Origin: Legionella fairfieldensis ATCC 49588
GTDB lineage: Bacteria > Pseudomonadota > Gammaproteobacteria > Legionellales > Legionellaceae
NCBI RefSeq assembly: GCF_000621525.1
Contig: NZ_JHYC01000009.1
Span: forward strand, 1 to 64,000
Length of the DNA: 64,000 bases
Direction: 5' to 3'
The translations under genes were made by a program, and so were the position numbers. The notes under the pieces are model-generated. The model saw only the letters and a program-made list of their open reading frames with translations. It was not told the origin of the DNA and did no database searches. This document shows positions 26,116-36,939 of this stretch, piece after piece. Positions within the stretch are counted from its first letter, which is position 1. Each line of letters starts with the position of its first letter.

Positions 26116-29100
26116 TCATACTTTATCATTATAAACAATAGAAAAGGGGCTATTGGATTGATTTAACTGCTCATAAGCTCGTTTAGCCGGCAGATAATGA
26201 GGAAACTGATTCATCAACCGGTTCAAAATTCTACGAGATAAATCTTCATCTCCACGATTCCACTCATTTAACGCATCAAAATACATGAGTGCGGCAGGTT
26301 GGCCAGCCAGAACAGGAAGTTGTTTAATAGCCACCGGTTCAATAAAACTCACTCGTTCCTGTTGTTGAGCATCTAACCATTGCAACATTTTACGTGCCTG
26401 CAGATTGCCATTCACGCTGGCTTGTTGCAACAGCCGTTTACCTTCACCCGATTTATGTCCACCCGTTGCATCACTATTAAATTGAATTAACGCCAGCTGA
26501 TACTGAGCATAGGCGTTGTTATTGGCAGCCAACTCCGTATACAATCGCGTTGTTTCCTGATTATCCTGCTTTACTCCCAATCCATATTGATACATACGTG
26601 CCAGAGCAAGCTTCGCTTTTTCATTTCCTTTATCCGCAGCTTGAGAGTAATAGTTAATTGCGCTCGACAAATCAAGTGGGGTCGCGACCCCTGTCTCTGA
26701 CAATAAACCTAACTGATATAAAGCATCACCGTCACCCAAAGACGCTGCTTTTCTATACAACTCCAAAGCGTGTTGTTCATTTCGCTGAGTACCAAATCCA
26801 TTGAAATAGAGGTCTGCCAATTGGGTCATCGCTTTACTATAACCTTGATTGGCGGCTTTGGTGTAAAGCTGCATTGCTTTATCATAATTGACGGGAACCC
26901 CTTTTCCGTTATCATAAATAAGCGCCAGATCAAACTCGGCCACTTCATCATTTTTTGCCACAGCTAATTGATAACTTTCAATGGCCTTTAAGTAATTATC
27001 TTCTACAGTATCATAGATAAAACCCAAAGCGACTGCTGCTTTTGGATAAACGGATTCGGCCGCCGCATACCATTTTTTAGCTTCGTTATAATCAGGTTGT
27101 TTGCCAATTCGACCAAGCTGATAAAGCTGACCCAGCAAGTATTGGGCAACGGGTTGTCCCTGTTCCGCTGCCAGACTATACCATTTTGCAGCCGATTCCC
27201 TGTTCAGTTGTCCTCCCAGACCCGTATCATAAAGGTAAGCAAGTTTTAACTGCGCGTTTTTATCCCCTTTGTCAGCAAAATACTGATAAATATCACGAGC
27301 CTGCTGCATCTTTTCCGGATCATTGGCCTGCGCCAGATAGTAATCAGCAAGCAGCAAACCAGCATTGCTGTTCCCCAAGGCACGTGCTTTATTCAATTCA
27401 GGCAGAAAATCTTCGCCGTTTTGCTGTTTCAGTATTGCCAGATTAAGATCAGCATACGAAAAATCAGCATCAGCCGCCTGTTGTAAGAGGGCTCGCCCTT
27501 TTGCGACATCCTTGCTGAGTCCTGTGCCCTGACTATAATAAGTACCAAGAATAAAGGCATTAACCGGATTCATAGGCGCTTGCTGATACCAATACAAGGC
27601 TTCCACCTGATTCACCGGTGTGGCAATACCTCGCTCAAACATCATACCAAGCAACAATGCAGCTTCACCATTCCCCGATTTTGCCTGCTGTTTCGCCACA
27701 GCAAACGCGTCTTTTTGTTTTTCAGGGTCGTTATCCATGGCATTATAAAAAGCTAATGGTAATTGGGCTTCTGCAACACCTTGTTTAACAGCACCTTGAT
27801 AAAGGCGTCTAATCAAATTGGCTCGGTTTTGTTTAGCCATCACACTTAAACCAGCCTGCTTTTGCCTGACCAGATAATCTGCCAGGCGATATTCGGCAGG
27901 ACCGTAACCATTCGATGACGCCAGATAATACATTGCCATTGCCCGCTGATTATCGGGTTGAATCACTACAGCACCAGTCGCATCGGTGTATCCTTTATCG
28001 TAAATATTGGCCAGGACATATTGTGCATAAGCATTTCCTTTAAATGCAGCATCCGTTAACCAATTCATCCCTTGTTGATAATCAGGATTAGTTTGATTTT
28101 CCAGATAAAGGATTCCCAGATTATATTCGGCACGAATATCTTGTTGCGCGGCAGCCAATTGATAATAAATAGCCGCTTGCTGCGAGTTTTTAGCGACAAT
28201 AACGCCATATTGATAAAGTTGCCCCAGCTCAAATTGCGCAGCCGAATCCCCCAAAATTGCCTGACCATATAATTGACTGAGGATGGCTTGATAATTGGCC
28301 TGGTTTTTCCAATCACCGCTCTTTTCCTCCACATAATTAAAAGTCTTTGAAGTTGCCTTTTCCGGATAAGGTTTACCCTCATCAGTCATCGACACTCTGG
28401 GTTTATGGCGCATCACCAACGATTCATTTTGTTGTAATGCTTCAATTTGTTTATCGAGGTGATAACGTGGAAAAGTCCATTTGGCCGCGTGACCGGCATT
28501 CAACATAGGCGCAATCAAATCAAAATAATCATTGATAGCAATTTCATTGGGTTGCATCATTTTAAATTGTGGCTGGTAAAGTTCTGCCCGCGTTACCATT
28601 TCCATCTGAGGAGCTTGATTATAATTATTTTCTTTTAACGCCAGAGGGTTCTGCCACGCACTATAAATACCCCCCAATTTATAAGTATCCGTGGTAAAAT
28701 TATCCGTCTTATCATTACTTAACCAACGCGCGGCCTGTATTTCTGCAGGCAACTGAGATTCCTTTTGAACGGCAGTTTCCTTGGCTTTTTGCAACCATTG
28801 ATCAGCCAGTTGTTGGTTAACGGCAACTCCTTTTCCTTCTTTATACATAAGAGCCAAAGCCTGTTGCGCTTCTTTTGATCCTTTTTGAGCCGCTTGAAGC
28901 ATCCACATAAACGCTGTCTTTGGATTATAATATTTTGATTTGGAATCCAGATACTCATGAGCAAGCGTCAGTTCCGCTCGTGTATCCTGTTCAGTGACCG
29001 CTTTAGTTAACCAACCTATGCCTGTTTCCCATTGATCTTGTTTGATTGCCAGCTCTCCGAGAGCAATCATCGCGGCTGATGAATTCTGAGCGGCTGCCTT

Positions 29101-29745
29101 GGATAATAGCTCAACAGCCTTGGGAATATCTTTGCCCACTACCGTACCAGTGGCATACATCTGACCTAACCGTGCCTGTGCCTTTACATCGCCCTGGACA
29201 GCCGCTTTAGATAACCAAACCGCCCCCAGTTTTTTATTACGCTGATCACGACTCTCCAAAAAATAACTTCCCAATGTATATTGGGCAAGCGCGTTACCAC
29301 TCTTGGCAGCATCCACATAGTATTTTCTGGCTATATCGGGATTTTTTTTAGTCCCCAGACCAAACATATAAGCGGCGGCACAATACATTTGGGCTTGTAA
29401 ATCACCCGCCGATGCTGCTTTTTTAAACCAATATAATGCTTTTTCAGGGTCTTTTTCTGCGAGGAGGTTATAACGAGCCAGCAATTGTTGAGCCGGCAAC
29501 ACGCCCTTTTCAGCCGCCCGCTCGAAATATCGCAACGCCATCGTATTATTTTTTAATTGCCCATAACCATATAAACGCATCCGCCCTAAATAATAATCAG
29601 CTACCGGATCATCTGACTGACTGATAAGTGTTTTTGCAGCCAAAGCATAATCACCTTGGCGATAAGCATCCAAACCGTTAACAGCATACGCAATTTGGCT
29701 GCCTGTCGCTGCAATCAGACAAAACCAGGGCACGAATGATTTCAT
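26116..29745 (-). CDS. enhC: EnhC, periplasmic Sel1-repeat protein
   Basis: This is a 1209-residue protein with a signal peptide (MKSFVPWFCLIAATGSQIAYA). It is built almost wholly of Sel1-like repeats with patterns such as AQYTLGSYFLE, ALYQLGLLSETG and AQYLLGQLYQLG, interrupted near residues 330-470. The length and the enhB/enhA genes just upstream identify EnhC. In L. pneumophila EnhC promotes host-cell entry and intracellular growth, and it binds the lytic transglycosylase Slt, which limits release of NOD1-active muropeptides. The ATG at 29745 follows AGAGGGGA. It lies 45 bp after enhB. Confidence 0.9.
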   Translation of the reverse strand: MKSFVPWFCLIAATGSQIAYAVNGLDAYRQGDYALAAKTLISQSDDPVADYYLGRMRLYGYGQLKNNTMALRYFERAAEKGVLPAQQLLARYNLLAEKDPEKALYWFKKAASAGDLQAQMYCAAAYMFGLGTKKNPDIARKYYVDAAKSGNALAQYTLGSYFLESRDQRNKKLGAVWLSKAAVQGDVKAQARLGQMYATGTVVGKDIPKAVELLSKAAAQNSSAAMIALGELAIKQDQWETGIGWLTKAVTEQDTRAELTLAHEYLDSKSKYYNPKTAFMWMLQAAQKGSKEAQQALALMYKEGKGVAVNQQLADQWLQKAKETAVQKESQLPAEIQAARWLSNDKTDNFTTDTYKLGGIYSAWQNPLALKENNYNQAPQMEMVTRAELYQPQFKMMQPNEIAINDYFDLIAPMLNAGHAAKWTFPRYHLDKQIEALQQNESLVMRHKPRVSMTDEGKPYPEKATSKTFNYVEEKSGDWKNQANYQAILSQLYGQAILGDSAAQFELGQLYQYGVIVAKNSQQAAIYYQLAAAQQDIRAEYNLGILYLENQTNPDYQQGMNWLTDAAFKGNAYAQYVLANIYDKGYTDATGAVVIQPDNQRAMAMYYLASSNGYGPAEYRLADYLVRQKQAGLSVMAKQNRANLIRRLYQGAVKQGVAEAQLPLAFYNAMDNDPEKQKDAFAVAKQQAKSGNGEAALLLGMMFERGIATPVNQVEALYWYQQAPMNPVNAFILGTYYSQGTGLSKDVAKGRALLQQAADADFSYADLNLAILKQQNGEDFLPELNKARALGNSNAGLLLADYYLAQANDPEKMQQARDIYQYFADKGDKNAQLKLAYLYDTGLGGQLNRESAAKWYSLAAEQGQPVAQYLLGQLYQLGRIGKQPDYNEAKKWYAAAESVYPKAAVALGFIYDTVEDNYLKAIESYQLAVAKNDEVAEFDLALIYDNGKGVPVNYDKAMQLYTKAANQGYSKAMTQLADLYFNGFGTQRNEQHALELYRKAASLGDGDALYQLGLLSETGVATPLDLSSAINYYSQAADKGNEKAKLALARMYQYGLGVKQDNQETTRLYTELAANNNAYAQYQLALIQFNSDATGGHKSGEGKRLLQQASVNGNLQARKMLQWLDAQQQERVSFIEPVAIKQLPVLAGQPAALMYFDALNEWNRGDEDLSRRILNRLMNQFPHYLPAKRAYEQLNQSNSPFSIVYNDKV

Positions 29746-29790
29746 GGTAATTCCCCTCTTAATTGGTTTACCGCGCACACTTTTCCAGAT

Positions 29791-30306
29791 CTATTGACCA
29801 GGAATAATGCCATAACGAACTACGGCACTTACCGCACCATTTCTGCTGTTACTATTTACTAACCAGTAATTTCCCCGATTATTCAGACCATAACGGACAT
29901 TAGTATATTCACAAATTCTTAAGCTTGTTGAACAATCCACCATTTGTCCATAAGCTGATTTGCCATCCGGAATAGTACAGGCAAATTTAACGCGTTTTTC
30001 ATTAGTAGATAATACAGCCCATTCACCCGCCCCAATTGAATGATTCAAATAAGTACTGCGCGAGCTTTCTTCATTACGCATTTGATAAAGCGTTATCGGT
30101 TGGTTTAGCCCATTATACATAAGGTATAATGATTGATTGTCATTCTTGTCACCCGGAAATAAGTGAAGTGTCTTTAACTTAAATTGATACCCTTTATCAT
30201 GACACCCTGTGGGTGGCCTGTTATCGTCTTTTTCAGGCGCAGCATTGACTCCGCCTGCAACCAGAAACAGAAGAACGCCTTGTATACTTGCTATTATTGT
30301 TTTCAT
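29791..30306 (-). CDS. enhB: EnhB, secreted/periplasmic protein
   Basis: This 171-residue protein has a signal peptide (about 22 residues, ending VNAA). Cysteines at C35, C110, C125 and C132 (approximate) suggest disulfides in the periplasm. No enzyme motif is seen. Identification rests on its place between enhA and enhC and its size. Its start overlaps the enhA stop (ATGA). It is thought to act with EnhA and EnhC, but its own job is unknown. Confidence 0.8.
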   Translation of the reverse strand: MKTIIASIQGVLLFLVAGGVNAAPEKDDNRPPTGCHDKGYQFKLKTLHLFPGDKNDNQSLYLMYNGLNQPITLYQMRNEESSRSTYLNHSIGAGEWAVLSTNEKRVKFACTIPDGKSAYGQMVDCSTSLRICEYTNVRYGLNNRGNYWLVNSNSRNGAVSAVVRYGIIPGQ

Positions 30307-31025
30307 TGTTGGTTCTCACTGATCATGACCGGACGGACTATCACTTTGGTTCCCATGTAATGATTATTTTCGCTCGACAGCTCCACAAAATGGTGATTTA
30401 ACCACTCGGCATCTTGCGTAAACATACGCACGCAACCATGACTGGCTCGATATCCGGGCATGTCTTGAGAGCCATGTAAAGCAAATCCTTTATGAAAATA
30501 CATGCAATAGGGCATTTTTGCGCCACCTTTACCTACCGGATAAACATTAGAACGGCAACGCTCATTTTCTTTACTGAAAAAACGGAATATACCTGTCATA
30601 GTGCGGCAGGAGTGACTACTGTCTGAACATTTATCTCTACCAGAAGAGATAGGCCCCCATTTTACCAATTGACCGTTACTATCATAAGCTCCCCAGGCAA
30701 GCTTATCCTGATCAACAATCACTTGTTTCTCACCTTCAGAATGAATTCGTAAGGGAAAGGGAGAAAAATCAAAAATGGTTTTCTGTGCCAGATTACGAGG
30801 GACAACAATGACTTTGCCTGCCCATAAATAATTGTAGGAACGATTGAGGCGCTGCACCAAATCACGCTGTTGCTCGTCCGGAAACAATTTTTCCCAGGTT
30901 TGGCCAGATCCAATTTTAATACATTCATATTCCGGATAAGCACAAAGTGCCGTGCCATAATAATTTGCTGCATTGATGGGTAAGGTTGATATCATCAGTG
31001 CAATCACTAATATTATTTTTTTCAT
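30303..31025 (-). CDS. enhA: EnhA, L,D-transpeptidase (YkuD family)
   Basis: The 240-residue precursor has a signal peptide (MKKIILVIALMIS... ending NA). A LysM-like segment with YLWAGKVIVVPRNL follows, then a YkuD domain with the catalytic motif HGSQDMPGYRASHGCVRM (His and Cys present). The family cross-links peptidoglycan through 3-3 bonds or attaches proteins to it. The ATG at 31025 follows a GGGGGGAA site, better than the ATG 21 bases upstream. First gene of enhA-enhB-enhC. It fits with EnhC acting on peptidoglycan turnover. Confidence 0.88.
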   Translation of the reverse strand: MKKIILVIALMISTLPINAANYYGTALCAYPEYECIKIGSGQTWEKLFPDEQQRDLVQRLNRSYNYLWAGKVIVVPRNLAQKTIFDFSPFPLRIHSEGEKQVIVDQDKLAWGAYDSNGQLVKWGPISSGRDKCSDSSHSCRTMTGIFRFFSKENERCRSNVYPVGKGGAKMPYCMYFHKGFALHGSQDMPGYRASHGCVRMFTQDAEWLNHHFVELSSENNHYMGTKVIVRPVMISENQQ

Positions 31026-31320
31026 CTTGTGATTCCCCCCATTCAATTACCATTGCTAATGCAAGAAGCATGCTAAATTGTCACGTTTTATTTAAATAGT
31101 GTTCTCTTGTAAATCATCATGACAAAATTATAGGAACTCAAAACTTATTTCGGTAGTTCGTCTAAAAAGTTTAGGGTCTGAACAAAATTTAAATGAACCT
31201 GGCTTGATAGCTTGCTGGAAATAGATGTTTTAAAGTCAATTTATAAAAATAAGGTCTTAGTTGACTAAAAAATATACATAAACTACAATTTCATTAGCAA
31301 TCATTGAATACGAGCAAAAA

Positions 31321-32904
31321 ATGCCTAAAACACCTCCGCATGAATCTCGCCTACCGGATAAAAAAAAAGTGACTTCAAAACTGAAAACGCCGACCACAAA
31401 AACATCTTTGCAAGGAGTTCGTACGCCCGAGCAAGAAACCAGAATTCCAATTTCTAAAAAACAGGCAAGCAGCGCCACTAAACCTGTAGCTTCTTCAAGT
31501 ACTAAATCCAATAAAAAAAAGACAATTAGCACTCCATCACAATCCAATAAGAGCAAAAAAACTGAATCTCAACCAAGCTCTTCATTGGCTTCAGAAGAGC
31601 CGAGTCCACTTAATCCATTAGAAATTCCTGAAATAGCCACAAAAATCGCGGAATATGTAACCGATAAAACGGGGGATACAGAACAGATTAATCGGAGAGC
31701 GTTAACGAGAACCTCTCAATTTTTTTATCAAATTGTCCAACCTTCTTCTTTAATCTTTAATCTATTACTGGCTACTTCTCATGGTAACGAAAGAAAAGTT
31801 AAAAACTTCTTTGAAAAATCACCTGCCAATATTTTTTATTTAACTGGCAAAAATAATATAGAGGATTATTCAGGTAGGAAATTTCAACGAATTTCTGCGT
31901 TTCAATATGCTCTCTGGGCTTTGGATTGGCGTATGTGGACCATGATGTTGAAGGCTGTTGATAACGCTGAAGCAAATGCCATCACTCAGGATGAGCTGGA
32001 TTCAATGCCTGCCCACAAAAGAAGAGGTAATCTGATTACTAAAGAAGAGATAGCAACGCTCCGAGCAACGCTTTTGGAACAATATCAGGAAGTTGTTAAC
32101 AAGGGTCTGAATTACACCATTGAACAAAAACAGGTAAAAGGAGAAACCCATTTTGACCTCAAAGGCCCTGAATTTTGCCTCATGCCACCAGAGCAATCCT
32201 TCAAACCCGAAAAAGGCAAAATCTATACCGCCATTAAAAATGGTTCATTGTATTATACAATGATTAATCTGGTCGGTGAACAAATCACCGATAGTATTCC
32301 TTTAAATCAGCTATCCTTTTCTCTTGAAGACCTGGAAACTATTGATTCCTTAAAACCATTCATCCCTCAGATCTTAAAAACCACAAGTGAGCGTGGTCAC
32401 ACTCATCCCCAGGCACTGATTAGTGCGCTTTTATTTTATGAGGGATTCGATGATGACGAGTTTCGCATAAGACAAGAGGAAATGGATAAACACTGGTGTC
32501 ATAACATTGGAACAGCTCAGAGACTTCTCCCTGCCAATATTGCACAAGAATATGTCTGTTTTGCAAATAACGATGATGATTCAGAAGGCAACGATCAACT
32601 TTTTGATGTCCATAATCCAACGCTTAATCGCCGAATTATTAGTAATGACTATCAGTCAGAAACCTGTTGGTTTCCTCTTTCAAAAAATTACTCTACTATT
32701 GGTATATTAGGCTCTGATATTGCTTACGTAGCCTATCATGATTCATTTTTGTCTGAACGAACTGCCTCAAAAAACAACATTATAACAATGACAAATATAA
32801 TGCAGCCTCTCTCCAAAACAAGAATTGAAGATAGATCCATGCTTCTTGAAACACTTTTAACGTCTTTGAAAAATCAGGAGGAGAATAAGGGTCCGAAGAT
32901 TTGA
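31321..32904 (+). CDS. Candidate effector with F-box-like and ankyrin-like segments
   Basis: This 527-residue protein has no signal peptide. Residues 1-95 are a Lys/Ser/Thr/Pro-rich disordered tail. About 98-145 (PLEIPEIATKIAEYV... TSQFFYQIV) resembles an F-box fold. The next stretch, LLLATSHGNERKVKNFFEK, looks like an ankyrin-type repeat, followed by FQRISAFQYALWALDWRMWT, a phrase I associate with ankyrin-bearing Legionella proteins. The rest is unassigned. F-box effectors of Legionella recruit host SCF ubiquitin ligase; here this is inference. Isolated gene, ending near a dispersed repeat. Confidence 0.6.
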   Translation: MPKTPPHESRLPDKKKVTSKLKTPTTKTSLQGVRTPEQETRIPISKKQASSATKPVASSSTKSNKKKTISTPSQSNKSKKTESQPSSSLASEEPSPLNPLEIPEIATKIAEYVTDKTGDTEQINRRALTRTSQFFYQIVQPSSLIFNLLLATSHGNERKVKNFFEKSPANIFYLTGKNNIEDYSGRKFQRISAFQYALWALDWRMWTMMLKAVDNAEANAITQDELDSMPAHKRRGNLITKEEIATLRATLLEQYQEVVNKGLNYTIEQKQVKGETHFDLKGPEFCLMPPEQSFKPEKGKIYTAIKNGSLYYTMINLVGEQITDSIPLNQLSFSLEDLETIDSLKPFIPQILKTTSERGHTHPQALISALLFYEGFDDDEFRIRQEEMDKHWCHNIGTAQRLLPANIAQEYVCFANNDDDSEGNDQLFDVHNPTLNRRIISNDYQSETCWFPLSKNYSTIGILGSDIAYVAYHDSFLSERTASKNNIITMTNIMQPLSKTRIEDRSMLLETLLTSLKNQEENKGPKI

Positions 32905-32953
32905 TAATTTTCACAAAATATTATTTAAAATCAATAAGTTAATTATTTATACG

Positions 32954-33040
32954 TACCGCGGCTTGTTCGCGTTACCCAGAGATTGGGCCACGAAACCAGC
33001 CTCTCCATGGATGCCACGGCACGTGGGGATTTGCAAGTGT
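32954..33040 (+). repeat. Dispersed ~90-bp repeat, copy A
   Basis: The element starts TACCGCGGCTTG, has ACCCAGAGATTG in the middle, and ends CACGTGGGGATTTGCAAGTG. Two other clear copies are at 47968-48059 (same strand) and 49327-49419 (opposite strand). The ends are partly complementary (GGCTTGTCC with GGACAAGCC in copy B), so the RNA or DNA can fold as a hairpin. It lies 50 bp after the candidate effector gene. Confidence 0.8.
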
Positions 33041-33302
33041 CAAGGAAAACTTAAGGTTAATTAAATGATAATGCGTCTGGTACACGCAGTGGCTTGCTCG
33101 TTTGAGGGGCATACACAATAGTCTGGCCCCCTTGGTTGCATTCTGCCCCTTCATGCATTTAATCAGACTTGTATTACCCGTTACAAGGGCGCACTTGTCT
33201 CCTGTATTTTGCTTTCAGAATAGTCATAATACATGGGTGTTTACACCACCAGTAAAAACCTCGTTTTCGTGGTGGTTTAATTGTTCGATAAAATTAGTAC
33301 AC
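33041..33302. other. Intergenic region without a gene
   Basis: Between copy A of the dispersed repeat and the uvrC stop I see only short frames on either strand that overlap the repeat and have no support. Confidence 0.4.
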
Positions 33303-35156
33303 TCAATGAAAATGCTTAAATATACGTACAGCCAGTTCACTGTTTATGCCGTTCACTTTTACTATTTCTTCAAGAGGAGCTTTAGCCAGTTCACGTAACC
33401 CGCCGAAACGACGTAATAGGGCCTGTCGCCTTTTGGGACCAACGCCTTCAATGGTTTCAAGCGAAGAATCCAAACCCTGGCGTTGACGTTTTTTTCGATG
33501 GCTGGTAATGGCAAAACGGTGCGCTTCATCGCGAATATGTTGCAATAAATGCAAGGCGGGCGAATCAGAAGGTAAACTTATTTCTTTTTCTTCCTGAGTT
33601 AAAATTAATCGCTCCCAACCGGCTTTACGATCCGGCCCCTTGGCAATACCTAATAGCATGACTCCCTCAATGTTTAAACCGGACAAAACACGCTCAGCGA
33701 CAGCGACCTGGCCTTTACCACCATCGATAATAAGAATATCAGGCAAACGCTGCTCCTCTTTTAAACGCTTGAAACGACGGGTTATCGCTTGTTCCATCGC
33801 GGCATAGTCATCACCCGGATTGATCCCTGCAATATTAAAACGACGATAATCGCTTTTACGCGGCCCTTCCGCATCAAAAACAACACAGGACGCCACCGTT
33901 GCATCACCTTGAGTATGACTGATATCAAAACATTCCATACGCCTGATTGTTGCCTGTGGTTGCAACAATGCCTCCAGAGCGTGATATCTCATTTTCATTG
34001 TCGCTGAAGAAGCAATATAATCTGCAACCGATAAACGTAAATTATTAAAGGCAAAATCCAACCAGCGAGCTTTCACCCCTCGTGGTCGAATTTGAATTTG
34101 ACAACTTTTACCCCGCAATTCGCTCAACATAGTCTGGAGACTTGCCAAATCAGCAACCGTTTCGTGCGTAATAATCAACGGCGGGATCCGTTCCGGCGTA
34201 TCAATATAGTAAAAGGCTATGAATGCTTCAAAGACTTGTTGCCATAATGTGCTTTCATCACTATTTTCTTCGGTAAAACTATATTGTGGCACCGATGGGA
34301 AAAAGCACTGATTAGCCAATACATGACCCTCACGCACTGTAACATACTGAATACAGGCAAAACCCGGCCGCGCATCAATAGCCAGAACATCCGCATCACC
34401 CCGCAGTTGAATCACCCCTTGCTGCTCTTGAACCAGACGCAAACTTTTTATCTGATCCCGCAGCAAGGCCGCTTCTTCAAAGGCCAGTTTCTGAACAGCC
34501 TGTTCCATCCGTTTAGCTAATTCATCAAGAATAAGCTGCGATTTTCCTTGCAAAAAACGCCTTGCGTCATTGACGGATTGTTGGTAATTTTCAGGAGAAA
34601 TATAACCCACACAAGGGGCCGTACAACGCTTAATTTGATATTGCAAACAGGGGCGGGAACGCGAACTGAAATAATTATCATTGCAATTGCGGATTTTAAA
34701 CACTTTTTGAATCGTTCCCAAGGTTTCCCGAACAGCGGCTACACTGGGGTAAGGCCCATAAAACTCTCCTTTTTTTGGCTTTTTCTTGGAACGATATAAT
34801 TCCATACGGGGAAAGGGGTGTTCAGCACTGACATGAATATAAGGATAAGATTTGTCATCACGCAAAAGTACATTGTACTTGGGTCGTAATGATTTAATAA
34901 GACTACTTTCCAGTAACAGCGCCTCCGTTTCGCTACGTGTTATGCTGACCTCAACAGTAACAACCTGACTAACCAGAGAACGTGTTTTTGCACCAACATT
35001 CTGCTTGCTAAAATAACTGCTTACTCTTTTCCTTAAATTTGCAGCTTTACCGACGTAGAGTACCGCACCACTATTATCCAGCATGCGATAAACACCAGGT
35101 TCAGTAGTAAGATTAGCTATCAGATTTAAATCAATGGATACTCTCTTGTCATTCAT
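33303..35156 (-). CDS. uvrC: Excinuclease ABC subunit C
   Basis: UvrC makes both cuts in nucleotide excision repair. The 617 residues contain, in order, a GIY-YIG nuclease ([20 protein letters not shown], residues about 16-35) and a UVR helix pair near 205-240. After these come the RNase H-like second nuclease ([18 protein letters not shown]) and a C-terminal helix-hairpin-helix ([17 protein letters not shown]). The length is normal. It follows letA on the same strand, the common gacA/uvrY-uvrC order of gammaproteobacteria, but here 156 bp and a repeat lie between them. Confidence 0.96.
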   Translation of the reverse strand: MNDKRVSIDLNLIANLTTEPGVYRMLDNSGAVLYVGKAANLRKRVSSYFSKQNVGAKTRSLVSQVVTVEVSITRSETEALLLESSLIKSLRPKYNVLLRDDKSYPYIHVSAEHPFPRMELYRSKKKPKKGEFYGPYPSVAAVRETLGTIQKVFKIRNCNDNYFSSRSRPCLQYQIKRCTAPCVGYISPENYQQSVNDARRFLQGKSQLILDELAKRMEQAVQKLAFEEAALLRDQIKSLRLVQEQQGVIQLRGDADVLAIDARPGFACIQYVTVREGHVLANQCFFPSVPQYSFTEENSDESTLWQQVFEAFIAFYYIDTPERIPPLIITHETVADLASLQTMLSELRGKSCQIQIRPRGVKARWLDFAFNNLRLSVADYIASSATMKMRYHALEALLQPQATIRRMECFDISHTQGDATVASCVVFDAEGPRKSDYRRFNIAGINPGDDYAAMEQAITRRFKRLKEEQRLPDILIIDGGKGQVAVAERVLSGLNIEGVMLLGIAKGPDRKAGWERLILTQEEKEISLPSDSPALHLLQHIRDEAHRFAITSHRKKRQRQGLDSSLETIEGVGPKRRQALLRRFGGLRELAKAPLEEIVKVNGINSELAVRIFKHFH

Positions 35157-35194
35157 GCGGCAATACCTGACACTACAACATAATTAACGTTTCG

Positions 35195-35270
35195 GACAAT
35201 AACGAAGGCGTTATAAGGCGTACAAAGCCCTACGTGCCACACTTGTCCGCAGCACGCAGGCATCCTAAGA
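35195..35270. repeat. Degenerate palindromic repeat between letA and uvrC
   Basis: The segment holds CTACGTGCCACACTTGTCC and AGCACGCAGGCATCC, which resemble the ends of the repeat near 58.2 kb (CTACGTGCCGTGACTTGC). It seems a decayed copy of the same repeat family. Confidence 0.4.
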
Positions 35271-35312
35271 ATCCCGCAATAAACACGCTCTTTTAATTAT
35301 AGACTGCGGTAT

Positions 35313-35975
35313 TTATGACTGCTCATGCAAACCGTCATTAGGTTTTTCAATGACACGATGTTTCATTGCCAAAAAGGTAAGTTCCACATCGTTTTTTATC
35401 CCCAATTTATCAAACATTCGATAACGATAACCATTAATCGTTTTAGAGCTTAAGAACAAACGGTCTGCAATATCCTGCACAGTCAGACCGCTGGTAATCA
35501 TTAACATGACTTGCATTTCACGCTCGGATAATGAATCAAAAGGTGAGTCCTGAACTGCTTCAAGGCTATTAATTGCCATTTTTTGGGCAATTTCAGCACT
35601 TAAATATTTTTCACCTTTAGCCACCTTACGAATAGCAGCAGCCATTTCTTCCGCACCGGATTCTTTTGTAAGATAACCCATTGCACCCAATTGCAAGATG
35701 CGGGTAGGTAAAGGCTCGGCAGACATTGCAGTCACAGCAATCACTTTGATCTGAGGATGCGATTTTTTAAGTCGGCGGGTGACTTCCCAACCATCAATAC
35801 CAGGCATCTTCATATCAAGCAAAACGACATCTGGTTTATGTAACTTGACTAAAGTTAATGCCTGCTCACCACTCTCGGCATCGGCAACAACATTCATGTC
35901 AGTCAAGTCATCTAATAATCGTCGAATACCCATTCGTACGAGGGCATGGTCATCAACAATTAGAACTTTTATCAC
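35313..35975 (-). CDS. letA: LetA, response regulator of the GacA/UvrY family
   Basis: The 220-residue protein has a receiver domain with phospho-acceptor Asp in VVLLDMKMPG (about residue 54) and Lys in YLTKES. Its LuxR-type HTH contains LSEREMQVMLMITSGLTVQDIADRL. Place upstream of uvrC and sequence identify LetA. With the sensor LetS it turns on the small RNAs RsmY/RsmZ that titrate CsrA and drive the transmissive phase in Legionella. No letS or rsm gene is seen in this window. Confidence 0.92.
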   Translation of the reverse strand: MIKVLIVDDHALVRMGIRRLLDDLTDMNVVADAESGEQALTLVKLHKPDVVLLDMKMPGIDGWEVTRRLKKSHPQIKVIAVTAMSAEPLPTRILQLGAMGYLTKESGAEEMAAAIRKVAKGEKYLSAEIAQKMAINSLEAVQDSPFDSLSEREMQVMLMITSGLTVQDIADRLFLSSKTINGYRYRMFDKLGIKNDVELTFLAMKHRVIEKPNDGLHEQS

Positions 35976-36060
35976 GGTGCTCCTGGACTATATGGCCAAT
36001 GAACAGAAAACGTACATCGATATTATCAAGACTCAATAAGCATTACAATCAATGCATAGG

Positions 36061-36879
36061 CTAACATGCTAAAATATGTATATTTGGATTATTTTTATCA
36101 ACTGGAAAAAGAGGAGGATATTCACCCAGCTCTCTGGCACGTTGAATAAAATGCTCAATATCCGACTCAACAAAGTCATAAAGAGCCTGATAATCATCAA
36201 TGACAAAATAAACAGGCTGTAACCTATCTATCCGATAAGGCATACGAAAAGCCACCACCGGATCAAAAAGTACACGCATAGCGACATCGCTCTCAACACT
36301 ATAAGCCGTTTCACTAATAGACGACAAAATGCCACCGCCATAGGCACGTAAGCCCTGAACAGTTTGGATTAATCCAAACTCAACGGTGTACCAGAAAAGA
36401 CGTTGTAATAAAGGCCATTCTTTTTCCGGAAAACTTAATACTTTACAGGCGTAGTGATGAACAAAATCGGCATATACCCGATTTGTCAACATAGGACAGT
36501 GCCCAAAAAGTTCATGAAAAATATCGGGTTCTTTCACATAATCAATTTCTTCTTCAGAGCGAATAAAAGTCGCTGCCGGAAACTGTCTTTGAGCCAGCAA
36601 TTCAAAGAATTCCCGTGCTGAAATAAGTGCTGCAACAGGGGCAACTCGCCACCCTGTCAACTTCTCCAGACGCTGACCAAGTTCTGGTAGCTGAGGAATG
36701 CGTTCAGCAGATAAACCCAGACTTTTTAAACCCTGTAAAAATTCATCACAAGCCCTTCCTGGTACAAGTTTCATCTGGCGCTTATAAAGTAATTGCCAAA
36801 TACGATGCTCTTCATCGGAATAAGTAATCATTCCCTGCTCATCAGGCTGATGAGAAATATAACGGCTAACAAATTCCAT
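36061..36879 (-). CDS. phhA: Phenylalanine 4-monooxygenase
   Basis: The 272-residue enzyme hydroxylates phenylalanine to tyrosine with a pterin cofactor and non-haem iron. The iron ligands are in HELFGHCPML (two His) and a later Glu in WYTVEFGL. Length is that of bacterial single-domain enzymes. The start at 36879 (MEFVSRY) follows CAGGAG; the upstream in-frame ATG adds five residues and lacks a site. In Legionella this gene is linked to pyomelanin production. Confidence 0.93.
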   Translation of the reverse strand: MEFVSRYISHQPDEQGMITYSDEEHRIWQLLYKRQMKLVPGRACDEFLQGLKSLGLSAERIPQLPELGQRLEKLTGWRVAPVAALISAREFFELLAQRQFPAATFIRSEEEIDYVKEPDIFHELFGHCPMLTNRVYADFVHHYACKVLSFPEKEWPLLQRLFWYTVEFGLIQTVQGLRAYGGGILSSISETAYSVESDVAMRVLFDPVVAFRMPYRIDRLQPVYFVIDDYQALYDFVESDIEHFIQRARELGEYPPLFPVDKNNPNIHILAC

Positions 36880-36939
36880 AAAAACTCCTGACAATCACCT
36901 ATGAATGGAAAAAACTCAAATACCGCATCACAGACACCT

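Noticed and set aside
32972-33154. Open frames on both strands over the ~90-bp repeat
   Set aside because: They are caused by the repeat; the other copies do not keep a frame.
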